DNA of 64,000 nucleotides, from the NCBI RefSeq assembly GCF_046614695.1, contig NZ_JBKKHQ010000026.1, positions 62,001-126,000 of the forward strand, written 5' to 3'. The stretch comes from Pokkaliibacter sp046614695. GTDB taxonomy: Bacteria > Pseudomonadota > Gammaproteobacteria > Pseudomonadales > Balneatricaceae. Below the pieces are notes generated by a model. That model was not told the origin of the DNA. It did no database searches and saw only the letters and a program-made list of their open reading frames with translations. A program made the translations under genes and the position numbers. Below, piece by piece: positions 52,504 to 61,881 of the stretch; position 1 is the first letter of the stretch, and the number at the start of each line of letters is the position of its first letter.

Positions 52504-52624
52504 CAGCACCACAACAGGGATGCGCTGAAGCAGGCGCCACTGCCGCTTTCAGACCGCCAACAACAACCATAATTCCGGTGCCAGGGATGGCCAGGCACCT
52601 TCGCCTTGCAGGAGAACACCACCC

Positions 52625-55609
52625 ATGAAACTGACCTCAGGTCACTCGCCACTCAGCCTCTCGCGTCTGCGCGATGCCTTACACAGTAATAACGATGCCG
52701 AGTCCAGTCGCCGCGCACCTCAACGCCCGGAGGTGGATCATCACGGGCTGAGTCAGCGGCTGGAGCAGCTTAAGCATCTGGAGCTGGGCAAAGGCCGCCT
52801 GAGTGAAGAAATCCGCAAGGAAATTGCCCCCCACTGGAGTTTTTACAGCGCCACCCATCAAGATGGCCTGATGGATCAGCCTTACTGCGAAATGCGCCGC
52901 AAGGAACTGCGCGGCTTGCCAGGCGGTCAGGCCCTGGCCGATCAGTACGGCATCCATTTTGCCCTGCGCAAGCTGCACCCCATGGACATGCCGCATCAGC
53001 TTCGCATCGAAAATGCAGCGGATTCCAAGTACCTGCGTGATGAGCCTTCTCACGGTTTTCATGCCCACTGCATGAAGCTGTTCCGGGAACAGGGTGGCTC
53101 TGCGGGCGCTCAGGTGTTGTTTGTGAACAGTCGGCTGGGGGCCGAGCAAATCATGCATGGGCTTAAACTGCCGCCACCGGTGATCGCCATGCACCTGAAC
53201 TCGCCACGCCTGTTCAAGGAGCTGCAACCTGGCGTCCATGCGCTGGATCTCACCGGCCTTGGGCCAATGCAGGGCAACTGGGCCGCACGTTTCCTGCCGG
53301 TCTTTGGTGCCCGCCCCTCCGGCTACAGCGTGCGCAACAGCAAGGACACCGGCGCTTCGCGGCAGAGTACCAGCGTCAATAACGAGGCACTGCTCAACTC
53401 GCTGAAATCCGACAGCAAGGACAGCCCGACCCTGCGCCTGCATGGCGTACCGAAAGAGCATGCGACCGGCCCTCTTAGTCATACTGCCGCCGACCTGATT
53501 GAGTCACTGGTAAAAACGCTGGAGCCACGCATCAAGGGTGACCTGCAGCAGGACGTACTGCTCGCGGATGGCCTGAAGAACCTGCACCATGTCGCCAGTA
53601 TGCTGCCCGCCCTGAGTCACGACTCACGGCTGTTTAACAATGCCTACAGCGCGCTGATGGAAGAGCTGCAACTGTGCCTTTCCGCCAGCCAGCCCTACAC
53701 CCTGAAAGACTTCAAACGTGCGGCCATGCCACTGAGCCAGCCGCCCTCCTTGCCCAGGGATGTGATGGGCGAAAGCTTCCTGATGACCTCCGGCATGGGC
53801 GCACTGAGCCTGGGTCATCAGATCGCCGCAGACCTGAGCGGTAATGATCTGGTGGTCAATGCCAAGCTACCGGGCAATCGCGAAACTCCCTGCTATTACG
53901 AAGTCAGCCAGTACCGGACGATTCCCAATCCGCCCAAATCCAGCGACAGAATGGCAACGCTCTTTGCGACCCTGAATGCCAGCATGCCGGGCGATGGCAA
54001 CAACCACGCCAAACACTGGAATGTCGATGATGTGATTGCCGCCACCCGCCAGAACCTGCAAGGGCGCGGCCTTCGCGACAAGCCACTGACCCTGCTGCTG
54101 GATGCCACCGTCGAGAAGCGCGATGACATGGACAAGCTGGTGGGCGCCTTCAGCAAGGAGCTGAGCAAAGGCAAACTGCGCATTGTGGTCTGCAAGAGCT
54201 ATCAGAAATACGCCAACCTCGGCAGCGCCAAGGTCATGGCCGGCGCCGTGGGTCTGATCGGCAAGGAAGACAAGGCCACACTGGCCGCCGCCGAACGTCT
54301 GCTGGACAGCGAAGCGGACATTAACTGGATGCAGGGCAATGATGCCCAGCTGATGGTGCATCTGCTGAAGCAGCATGATCACGAGATGAACCTGATTGAT
54401 CGCGCCAGCGAGAACGCACGTTTCTGCAAGGACAACTTCTTCAGTGGCGAAGGCCGCCAGATGGATGCCCTGCATGACAAGCACCTGCCCTTTATTGCCG
54501 TCCCCATTGGTTTTCAGGCCAACAATCACTTCTCCGCGCAGCTGGGTGATGTGCAGTACAGCAACAACTACTACAACTCGGAAAACCTGCCGAGCGCGCT
54601 GGTACGGATGCGTGATGGTTTCGGCTACAACGAAACCAGCCTGGGCAATATCCCGATGACGCCCGGCATGCCGACCGCCCTTCGCATTACCGTCGGTCAG
54701 GAGTCTCAGGCGGAGCTGACCGAACGTTTCTATATGCCAAGCCTGCTGATGCACACCACCGGCAGCGACTGGAACCCGAAACGCGCTCACGATGAGGTGA
54801 TGAAGCTCATCAGCGATGCCCGTCAGGATCTGCCGGCTTCCCTGAAAAATGCGCCCCTGTCCGAGCAGCTTCGCGCCATTGCCGCGAAGGAACAGCCACG
54901 CAGCCACAACCCTGAGGATCTCTCGACCTCGCCCACCCTGCGCCGTCAGGAGAACGAACAGAACGGCAAGCCCGGCTTCACCCTCAACAAGGTCGCCTCG
55001 GTCATGGTGCATCTGGAGGAAATGCTGCGGGTGGGTGAACGCTTTGCCCGTGCCCGTCCGGGCGATATTGATCGCGAGCATTTCAACAGTCTGGTGGATG
55101 CGCTGGTGGACTCCGGCATGCCCGGCATTTCCAGTGCCAGCCGTGCGCTGATTCTGCAACTGCAAAGCTCGCTTTGCAGCGTCGACATGCAGTCGGATGA
55201 CCCGGCGCGGCAGCAACAGGCGCTGGAGCGACTGGTCCACGTGGCGACCCGCATGCCTGAACTGGCGCGCAACACCAATGCGCTGATGCGTCTGCCGGAT
55301 AACGTCTTTATTGATGCCCCGGATGCCGTGCAGGACGGCGTGGTCGACAGCCTGTTCCGCCCGCTGCCTGGCAACACCAAGGAAAAGATGATCGAGCTTT
55401 TCATCAACAATGAAGAGATCTACAAGGCCAATGCCTGCCTGCGCTCTTTGGAGGATCCGGGACATTACGGCAGCCGCCATCCAACAGCAGTACTGGTTGA
55501 TGGCCCGGCTCCCAAGCCGGTCGAGCAGCCAGCCCAGAGCCTGCAGGCAACGTTGCTGCGCGAGAAACTGAACCAGACCAGAGATGCCCGCTACGGTTTC
55601 GATACCTGA
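52625..55609 (+). CDS. Giant PLP-enzyme-like paralogue 4 (subfamily B, 994 aa)
   Basis: ATG with an AGGAGA ribosome site. Y-L-R at 136-138, T-S-G-M with Ser 389, D493, K528 and R687 (L-R-I-T-V-G-Q) keep the proposed PLP site. It pairs with paralogue 2: G-K-L-R before the lysine motif, G-N-D-A-Q-L, G-F-G-Y-N-E-T-S and a tail with Y-G-S-R-H-P-T-A-V-L. Here A-G-A-V replaces A-G-G-V after the lysine motif. The gene lies 121 bases after paralogue 3. Function unknown beyond the inferred fold. Confidence 0.72.
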   Translation: MKLTSGHSPLSLSRLRDALHSNNDAESSRRAPQRPEVDHHGLSQRLEQLKHLELGKGRLSEEIRKEIAPHWSFYSATHQDGLMDQPYCEMRRKELRGLPGGQALADQYGIHFALRKLHPMDMPHQLRIENAADSKYLRDEPSHGFHAHCMKLFREQGGSAGAQVLFVNSRLGAEQIMHGLKLPPPVIAMHLNSPRLFKELQPGVHALDLTGLGPMQGNWAARFLPVFGARPSGYSVRNSKDTGASRQSTSVNNEALLNSLKSDSKDSPTLRLHGVPKEHATGPLSHTAADLIESLVKTLEPRIKGDLQQDVLLADGLKNLHHVASMLPALSHDSRLFNNAYSALMEELQLCLSASQPYTLKDFKRAAMPLSQPPSLPRDVMGESFLMTSGMGALSLGHQIAADLSGNDLVVNAKLPGNRETPCYYEVSQYRTIPNPPKSSDRMATLFATLNASMPGDGNNHAKHWNVDDVIAATRQNLQGRGLRDKPLTLLLDATVEKRDDMDKLVGAFSKELSKGKLRIVVCKSYQKYANLGSAKVMAGAVGLIGKEDKATLAAAERLLDSEADINWMQGNDAQLMVHLLKQHDHEMNLIDRASENARFCKDNFFSGEGRQMDALHDKHLPFIAVPIGFQANNHFSAQLGDVQYSNNYYNSENLPSALVRMRDGFGYNETSLGNIPMTPGMPTALRITVGQESQAELTERFYMPSLLMHTTGSDWNPKRAHDEVMKLISDARQDLPASLKNAPLSEQLRAIAAKEQPRSHNPEDLSTSPTLRRQENEQNGKPGFTLNKVASVMVHLEEMLRVGERFARARPGDIDREHFNSLVDALVDSGMPGISSASRALILQLQSSLCSVDMQSDDPARQQQALERLVHVATRMPELARNTNALMRLPDNVFIDAPDAVQDGVVDSLFRPLPGNTKEKMIELFINNEEIYKANACLRSLEDPGHYGSRHPTAVLVDGPAPKPVEQPAQSLQATLLREKLNQTRDARYGFDT

Positions 55610-55621
55610 GCACAGTGACAC

Positions 55622-55669
55622 TTCCCTGCTGTCGCGCCGATTTTTCGAGCACGGCAGCAGGGAGTTTTG
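55622..55669 (+). terminator. Possible terminator after paralogue 4
   Basis: TCCCTGCTG at 55623-55631 pairs with CAGCAGGGA at 55655-55663, followed by GTTTTG. The following 245-base gap is the longest in the array, so a break in transcription here is possible. Confidence 0.45.
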
Positions 55670-55854
55670 CTCATGGTCCTGGCGTCACCCCCTCCCGCGA
55701 TGCAAGCGGGATTCCGTCATGATGCCGACAACCGGTCTCGTAACCACGTCGCACTGACCGGCGTGGAGGAACTGCCCACGACTCTTCACCACTTAGCCAC
55801 TAACTGAACCGCCTCTCAGGCATCTTTTTTACGTGGCGAAGGGAGAAATCCGCT

Positions 55855-58818
55855 ATGTCTCTGCGACTGTCCGCGCTCGATCTGGCCAGAACAGCGGGCC
55901 TTTACTCCCGAAATGCATCCGCCGCTCAAGGTACCGAACACAGCGACAAACCGGCGCATCTGGACTCCGCCGGGCTCATCGCCGGTTTTGAAAGCCGGAT
56001 CGCTCGTCTCAGGCAGGAACCCGGCAACCTGCAACAACTGCTGAATGCCCACCTGCAGCACCGCCATCAGCACAACAAAGCGGTGATGAAGGACTGGATC
56101 TCAGAAACACCCTACGCCGCAGAGCGTAAGGCAGCCCTTGGCAAGATTGCCGGTGCGGAAAACATCGCCGCCCACTACGGACTCTCCAACGCCGAGACCA
56201 TCAACAACGATAGCCAGATGCCCTTTCGCCAGCTGCGTCTGGAAAATGACGCCAGCAGCCCCTATGCCCGCACCCTGCCCGACCCTTATCACGATGCCTG
56301 TCTGGCGCGTTATGTGGAAGCAGGCGGCAATCGCGGCGATAACGTGCTGTTCGTGAATGGCCGTCTGGCGGGCAGCAAATTACTGGGTTACATGAAACCG
56401 CACCTACAGGACAAGGCGGAGCTGAAGCCGGTCGGTGAAGGGATCATGGCGGTGGTCTTTAATAACGCGCGTGATCAGCAGATCACCGATCACTTTGTCA
56501 CCATTCTGGGTTCGCGCCCTTCTGCCTATCGGGCCCTGGAAGGCAGCAATGGCGAGGTTCGCCAGCGCCTGCCTGACTATGGCGTTGATACCCAGCAGCA
56601 ACTGCATGCCCTGCGCGACAAGACGCTGCCGCTGCTTGGCAAGCTGCCTGCAGACCACGGCCACAAGGCGCTGAACGATACCATTCTTGCCCTGCTCAAC
56701 AGCCTGATCGAAACCCTCGACCCTCAGTGTGAGGATGCCTATTTCCACGACCCGATTCTGTCCAATGGCCTGCAGGCACTGACCACCATCGCCGAGCGCT
56801 TGCCAGGTCTGCACCATGACAGTCAGCAGTTTGCCAACGCCTACAGCCTGCTGATGGAGGAAATGCTGGTATGCCTGAGCGCCGTCAAACCCTACGGCGA
56901 GGAAGATTTCCACAAGGCTGCTTCTGCGCAATTGGCGGGCCATTGTCTGCCAGCGCATCTGACCGCGCCTACCATGCATCTGACCACCTCAGGCATGGCC
57001 GCTATCAGCCACGGGATTCGTCAGGCCTGTGACCTCACCGGCGAGACCCGCCACCAAGTGCTCACCACGCCCGAGGGCAAAGCCACACCGCTCTATTTCG
57101 AGCTGAATGAGCTGCCCAAAACCACCGCCGACTCAAAAGTTCTGCTCAGTAGCCTGAATGCCAGTACGCCAGCGGTGGGCAGCGCCCCTGAACATAACTG
57201 GGGGCCAGAAGATGTGATTGCCGGGGTGAAACACCATCTTGCCCAACAACAGGATGCTGTTTTCCCAAGCTATCTGGTGCTGGATGCCACCGTGGAGCAG
57301 CGCGGTGATATGGAGAAGGTGGTGCGGGCACTGGCGCCGGATATTGATGCAGGCCGCCTGAAAATTTTCGTCGGCAAGAGCTATCAGAAGCATGCCAGCT
57401 TAAGTAGCGCCAAAGTGATGGCGGGCGGCATCGGCCTGCTTTCCAATGATGATGATCAGGGTCAGATTGCCCGTTCCGGTCTGGCGATTCAGGAGCGGAT
57501 TCTGAACTGGATCGATAACCCTGAAAGCCAGCTGATGACCCACATGCTGAAAAACCGCGAGCGTGAGTTTGATCTGCTTGAACGCGCCACCGGCAACGCC
57601 CGCTTTGTCGCGGAAAACTTCTTCAACGGCAAGGGGCTGAATGCCGCCTTCGCCGCCCATGAAAACACTCTGCCCTTCGCCATTATTCACTCCGAGCAGC
57701 AGGCAGGCCGCCACATGCTCGACCTGCATCTGATGGTCGGCAGTGAAGAGCTGAATCTGCAGCCGAGCGGCATGATGTCCATGGGCAGTATCGACCACCT
57801 CTACAATCAGCTGCTGCCCATGCGCTTCAGCTTCGGCTTTGCCACCACGACCATGAGCCCGATCACCTCCGCCGATGAGCCGATTCAGAAGATGCGTCTG
57901 TCCTTTGGTCAGGAAACCCGTGGCGAGCTGGCCGAGCGTTTTTACATGCCTGCCAAGCTGATGCATCTGGGCGGCAGTTACTGGAGCTGCCCCAAGGCCT
58001 ACGTGGAAATGATGAATCTGGTGGAAGATGCCCTGCGCCAGCATCCGCTGCCACCTGAGCTGCGTGGCGGCTCTCTGGAGAGCAAGCTGATGCATATCGC
58101 CCAGGCCGAGCAGGCCAGTAGCGCGCCCATCAGCGCCGATGATCACAGCCTGATGCAGCAACAGCAGGCCGGTCGGGATACTCAGGGCCTGACCCTGCCC
58201 AAAATTGCCTCCGTGGTGCTGCATCTGGCGCAGTTACTCAACCAGCATGCGGACCCTTCCGAAGGGATCGCCCGTGGGCCGGATCGCGGCGTCCTTGATG
58301 ACATGCTCAAGGGCCTGATTCGAAGTGGCATGCCCGGTATTTCCACCCCAACGCGTGATGCGATCTTTACCCTGCAGGCCAACCTGCGCCTGAGCGATAT
58401 GGGCTTTGCCACTGAAGAAGAAGCTGACCAGCAGTTCAAGGCCTGGCTGGATGACATGGACCGCATGCCCGGCAGCAGCTCTGCTCATCAGATGCCCGGT
58501 AACCTGCCCGAGGAGGTCTTTGAGCGCGCCTCACCGCAGGATCAGGAGCGTCTGGTCAATCATGTGATGAACTCCATGGCCGTACCGGATCTGCTGTCGA
58601 TCATCGGCGAACTGACCCGCATGGATATCCATCACAGCCTGACCGACAAACTGCTGACACGCATGGAGCAGCCAACGGCTCGTCCGGCGGGTGCTGGCAC
58701 CCAGGTCTCGACCCTTGATCAGCAACGGATCCAGACGTTGCGCCAACAGCGCTCCAACGGTGCCGCAACCTTTTGGGGCCATTCCATTTTTACATCATCG
58801 TCTGCGGATTCGATCTGA
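55855..58818 (+). CDS. Giant PLP-enzyme-like paralogue 5 (subfamily A, 987 aa)
   Basis: ATG with AGGGAG upstream. The N-terminus S-L-R-L-S-A-L-D-L-A-R is the clearest version of the shared leader. Y-A-R at 137-139, T-S-G-M with Ser 379, D477, K512 (G-K-S-Y-Q-K, Gly instead of Cys before the motif) and R681 (M-R-L-S-F-G-Q). The insertion carries D-S-Q-Q-F-A-N-A-Y and the C-terminal region has the conserved S-G-M-P-G-I-S. The tail after residue 940 is unlike the others, ending in a Ser-rich stretch. Confidence 0.72.
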   Translation: MSLRLSALDLARTAGLYSRNASAAQGTEHSDKPAHLDSAGLIAGFESRIARLRQEPGNLQQLLNAHLQHRHQHNKAVMKDWISETPYAAERKAALGKIAGAENIAAHYGLSNAETINNDSQMPFRQLRLENDASSPYARTLPDPYHDACLARYVEAGGNRGDNVLFVNGRLAGSKLLGYMKPHLQDKAELKPVGEGIMAVVFNNARDQQITDHFVTILGSRPSAYRALEGSNGEVRQRLPDYGVDTQQQLHALRDKTLPLLGKLPADHGHKALNDTILALLNSLIETLDPQCEDAYFHDPILSNGLQALTTIAERLPGLHHDSQQFANAYSLLMEEMLVCLSAVKPYGEEDFHKAASAQLAGHCLPAHLTAPTMHLTTSGMAAISHGIRQACDLTGETRHQVLTTPEGKATPLYFELNELPKTTADSKVLLSSLNASTPAVGSAPEHNWGPEDVIAGVKHHLAQQQDAVFPSYLVLDATVEQRGDMEKVVRALAPDIDAGRLKIFVGKSYQKHASLSSAKVMAGGIGLLSNDDDQGQIARSGLAIQERILNWIDNPESQLMTHMLKNREREFDLLERATGNARFVAENFFNGKGLNAAFAAHENTLPFAIIHSEQQAGRHMLDLHLMVGSEELNLQPSGMMSMGSIDHLYNQLLPMRFSFGFATTTMSPITSADEPIQKMRLSFGQETRGELAERFYMPAKLMHLGGSYWSCPKAYVEMMNLVEDALRQHPLPPELRGGSLESKLMHIAQAEQASSAPISADDHSLMQQQQAGRDTQGLTLPKIASVVLHLAQLLNQHADPSEGIARGPDRGVLDDMLKGLIRSGMPGISTPTRDAIFTLQANLRLSDMGFATEEEADQQFKAWLDDMDRMPGSSSAHQMPGNLPEEVFERASPQDQERLVNHVMNSMAVPDLLSIIGELTRMDIHHSLTDKLLTRMEQPTARPAGAGTQVSTLDQQRIQTLRQQRSNGAATFWGHSIFTSSSADSI

Positions 58819-58851
58819 TCCGCACCACCGCTGATCTCTGAGGACGCAGCC

Positions 58852-61794
58852 TTGGTTCGACTCACTCTTTCGGCGCTGGATCTTGCCCGCTCCGCTCAGG
58901 CTCAGCAGGCTGAACAGCCAGCGCAGGCGCACACCCAGGATCAGGCCGCGTTACAGGGTCTTGAAGCGCTGGAGCATCGTTTGCAGACCCTGCGCCAGCA
59001 GGCGCCCGCAGCAGGCAGCCTCGAACAGGCGCTGCATCAGCATTTCAAACAGCATACGAATCACCAGCAGGCCCTGCTGGATGACTGGTTTGCTCAAAGC
59101 CCTTATGCCCAGCGCCGTCGTTTCGAGCTGTCTCAGGCCGGTGGCGGTGAAGATATCTCCGCTCAGTACGGCATCAGTATTGCCACTGAGCAAGAGGAGG
59201 AAGACAAGGGCGCCTATCGCAAATTGCGCGTCGATGACCCTTCAGCCAGCTATTACCAGCGCGCCGCCATGGAGAGCCACAGCGGCTTTCGCGAACAGAG
59301 CATGCGCCGTTACATGGCACTGGGCGGCAAGGCGGATGACCACGTCAGTTTTATCAGCTCGAGCCGTCATCTGCGGGAGCTGAAAAGCCTGATGAAACCT
59401 CGCCTGGAAGGCCGGATCAAAGCCATGGAGATGGGACCGGGCATGATTGCCCTGACCTTTTCCAGCGCCAGGGATCAGGAAGCCGGCGAGCACTTCATCA
59501 ATATCAAAGGCAGCCGCTCCTCGCCATACCGGGCATTCACCGGCCCGCAGGGCAGCGTGACACCCCGCCGTACCGACCCGGCCATCAGTAACCGCGCCAC
59601 GCTGGCAACACTGACAGAACCTGCGGAAAACAGTCTGATTCAGCGGCTGCAGAACATTCCTCATCACTACCAGCATGCCTCGGTTCTGAATACCGCTGGC
59701 GCCATGCTCGACAAACTCCAGCAGGTGCTGTCGCACATTCCTGAGCGGCTGGAGCATGACCTGTTGCTGGACAGTGGCCTCAAGGCACTGGTGGCGATCA
59801 GTCAGGCGCTACCTGCACTGCAACAGGACAGCCGTACACTGAACAACGCTTTTCAGATTCTCTGCGAGGAAACGCAGGTCTGTCTGGCGGCGACCAAACC
59901 TTACACCCTGAATCACTTCCGGGAAGCCGCTGCACCGACACTGGCACCTCAGGCGCTACCACCGGGCGTACCGGAGCCACGCATGCGTTTAACCAGCTCC
60001 GGTATGGCCAGCCTGACGCAGGGGCTGGATATGCTGCAGTATCTGGAAGACACCCCGCTCTGCCATGCCATGACCGACAAGGGCGAGCACACGCCGATTT
60101 ACTTCGAGCTGGGAAAACTACCCCACTCGCCAGAGGGCCGGCTGATGTTCGCCACCCTCAACCCCAGTCAACCAGGGGAAGCCGAAACCCACAAACCGCA
60201 CTGGAATGTGGATGATGTCATCAACAGTATCGATACCCGGCTCGCCAGCCTGAGAAGGAGCGAACCGCTGTTTGTGCTGCTGGATGCCACCGTGGAAAAG
60301 CCCAATGACATGCACAAACTTCTCAGCCATTGCAGCGAGGCGATTGCCTCAGGACAGCTCAAGTTTGTGGTTGCCAAGAGCTATCAGAAATACGCGACCC
60401 TCGGTAGCGCCAAGGTGATGGCCGGCGGGATCGGCGTTATCTCCAGCGATGATGATTACGGCCGCAAGATGAATGCCGAACTCGATACGCTGGAAGGCAA
60501 ACAGCGTTGGCACCGCAACCCGGAAAGCCAGCTGCTCACGCACATGCTTTACTGTCGTGACAGCGAGGCAGGCCTGCTGCGCAAGGCGGCCGATAACGCG
60601 ACCTTTGTCGCGGAGCAGTTCTTTCACGGGGAAAATGGCCATGCGCGCCTGATCGCCAAGGATAATGATGCGCCCTTTGGGGTTTTCCTCACCGAGCTTG
60701 AAGGCAAGCGCCACCGTTTTGATCTGAACCTGCAGCCCGAAGGTGACCGTAAGGCCACGATGCCGCGTGCCACGACCACCATGGCCCAGCTCAATAAGCA
60801 GCAGGTCGCCATGCGCTCAAGTTTCGGCTTTAACGATACGGTCTTTAGCCCGCTGACCCGCCGGGAGCCTTATCTCACCATGCGTCTGGCTTTTGGTCAG
60901 GAGTCTCGCGCAGAGCTGACCGAAGCCTTCTTTATGCCCAGCCTGCTGATGCATCCGCAAGGGTCACGCTGGGATATGCAAAAGTCCTTCGAGCTGTTTC
61001 GCCAGCAAGTCACCCTTGCCCTTAAAGCGCATCCGCTACAGCCCGCAGAACGGCCTGAGGCAGCGCAAATACTCAGCCATATTGCCCGCAGCGAACGCCC
61101 CTCCGATGCAGAGTTTCTCGTTCGTCATCCGCAGCAGCTGGAACAACGCCCCAGCCTCGATGAGTCCCGGACGCAGAGTTATACGCTGAATAAACTGGCC
61201 TCTATTCTGTTGCACAACAACGCCATGATCCGACGCATGATTGACCCTGAGGAAGCGCCGCTGGATGGCCCGGACCGGCAACTGCTGGATGCCATGCTGG
61301 AGCCAATGATTCATAGCGGCATGCCCGGTGTCAGCACGACGGCGCGGCAGGATATTCTGGGTATGCAATCACTGCTGCGTATGGCGGACATGCTGCATGA
61401 CCCGGATAACCGCGCACAGCATTTCCACCGCTGGCTGGATGATCTGGACAGACTTCCCATGACGGCTATCGTTCAGGAAGACTTCACGGATCTCCCCGGG
61501 GAAGCCTTCAGTGAAGCCTCCCCGGCGGATCAGAACCGGCTGATTCGTCACCTGAGCCGCGCCCTGAGCCTGCCACGCCAGCTGGATCTGGTCGCCGGCC
61601 TGGTCCGTGAGCGTAGTCATCTGGCATTAGCCGGTGCGCTATTGACTCATGCCGAACATCAGCTCGATGCGGATCATTCCGGCATTGAGCCTGATGCCCA
61701 GTCCCGCGTGGCCCAGGCAAGAAACACCATGAAGATCGGCCTGCTTCATCAGCTGTTGCAGCAAACGCTGGATGATGAGTCGCGCTCGGGCTAA
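58852..61794 (+). CDS. Giant PLP-enzyme-like paralogue 6 (subfamily A, 980 aa)
   Basis: Starts with TTG at 58852, supported by GAGGA upstream and by the leader V-R-L-T-L-S-A-L-D-L-A-R. Only 33 bases follow paralogue 5, so the two are surely co-transcribed. Y-Q-R at 135-137, S-S-G-M with Ser 383, D478, K513 (A-K-S-Y-Q-K) and R678 (M-R-L-A-F-G-Q). The helical C-terminus includes S-Y-T-L-N-K-L-A-S-I and S-G-M-P-G-V-S. All proposed catalytic residues remain despite clear divergence from the siblings. Confidence 0.72.
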   Translation: MVRLTLSALDLARSAQAQQAEQPAQAHTQDQAALQGLEALEHRLQTLRQQAPAAGSLEQALHQHFKQHTNHQQALLDDWFAQSPYAQRRRFELSQAGGGEDISAQYGISIATEQEEEDKGAYRKLRVDDPSASYYQRAAMESHSGFREQSMRRYMALGGKADDHVSFISSSRHLRELKSLMKPRLEGRIKAMEMGPGMIALTFSSARDQEAGEHFINIKGSRSSPYRAFTGPQGSVTPRRTDPAISNRATLATLTEPAENSLIQRLQNIPHHYQHASVLNTAGAMLDKLQQVLSHIPERLEHDLLLDSGLKALVAISQALPALQQDSRTLNNAFQILCEETQVCLAATKPYTLNHFREAAAPTLAPQALPPGVPEPRMRLTSSGMASLTQGLDMLQYLEDTPLCHAMTDKGEHTPIYFELGKLPHSPEGRLMFATLNPSQPGEAETHKPHWNVDDVINSIDTRLASLRRSEPLFVLLDATVEKPNDMHKLLSHCSEAIASGQLKFVVAKSYQKYATLGSAKVMAGGIGVISSDDDYGRKMNAELDTLEGKQRWHRNPESQLLTHMLYCRDSEAGLLRKAADNATFVAEQFFHGENGHARLIAKDNDAPFGVFLTELEGKRHRFDLNLQPEGDRKATMPRATTTMAQLNKQQVAMRSSFGFNDTVFSPLTRREPYLTMRLAFGQESRAELTEAFFMPSLLMHPQGSRWDMQKSFELFRQQVTLALKAHPLQPAERPEAAQILSHIARSERPSDAEFLVRHPQQLEQRPSLDESRTQSYTLNKLASILLHNNAMIRRMIDPEEAPLDGPDRQLLDAMLEPMIHSGMPGVSTTARQDILGMQSLLRMADMLHDPDNRAQHFHRWLDDLDRLPMTAIVQEDFTDLPGEAFSEASPADQNRLIRHLSRALSLPRQLDLVAGLVRERSHLALAGALLTHAEHQLDADHSGIEPDAQSRVAQARNTMKIGLLHQLLQQTLDDESRSG

Positions 61795-61881
61795 GGGCTA
61801 ATACGCCCTTTGGCTATCTAATGGAACTGAAAGTGGGCTGACCCCACACACTGCTGCATAATTCTTGAACAGGAGGTTGTG

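Noticed and set aside
53867..55621. 584-codon open frame on the minus strand inside paralogue 4
   Set aside because: Antisense shadow of the same kind; no ribosome site or known domain.
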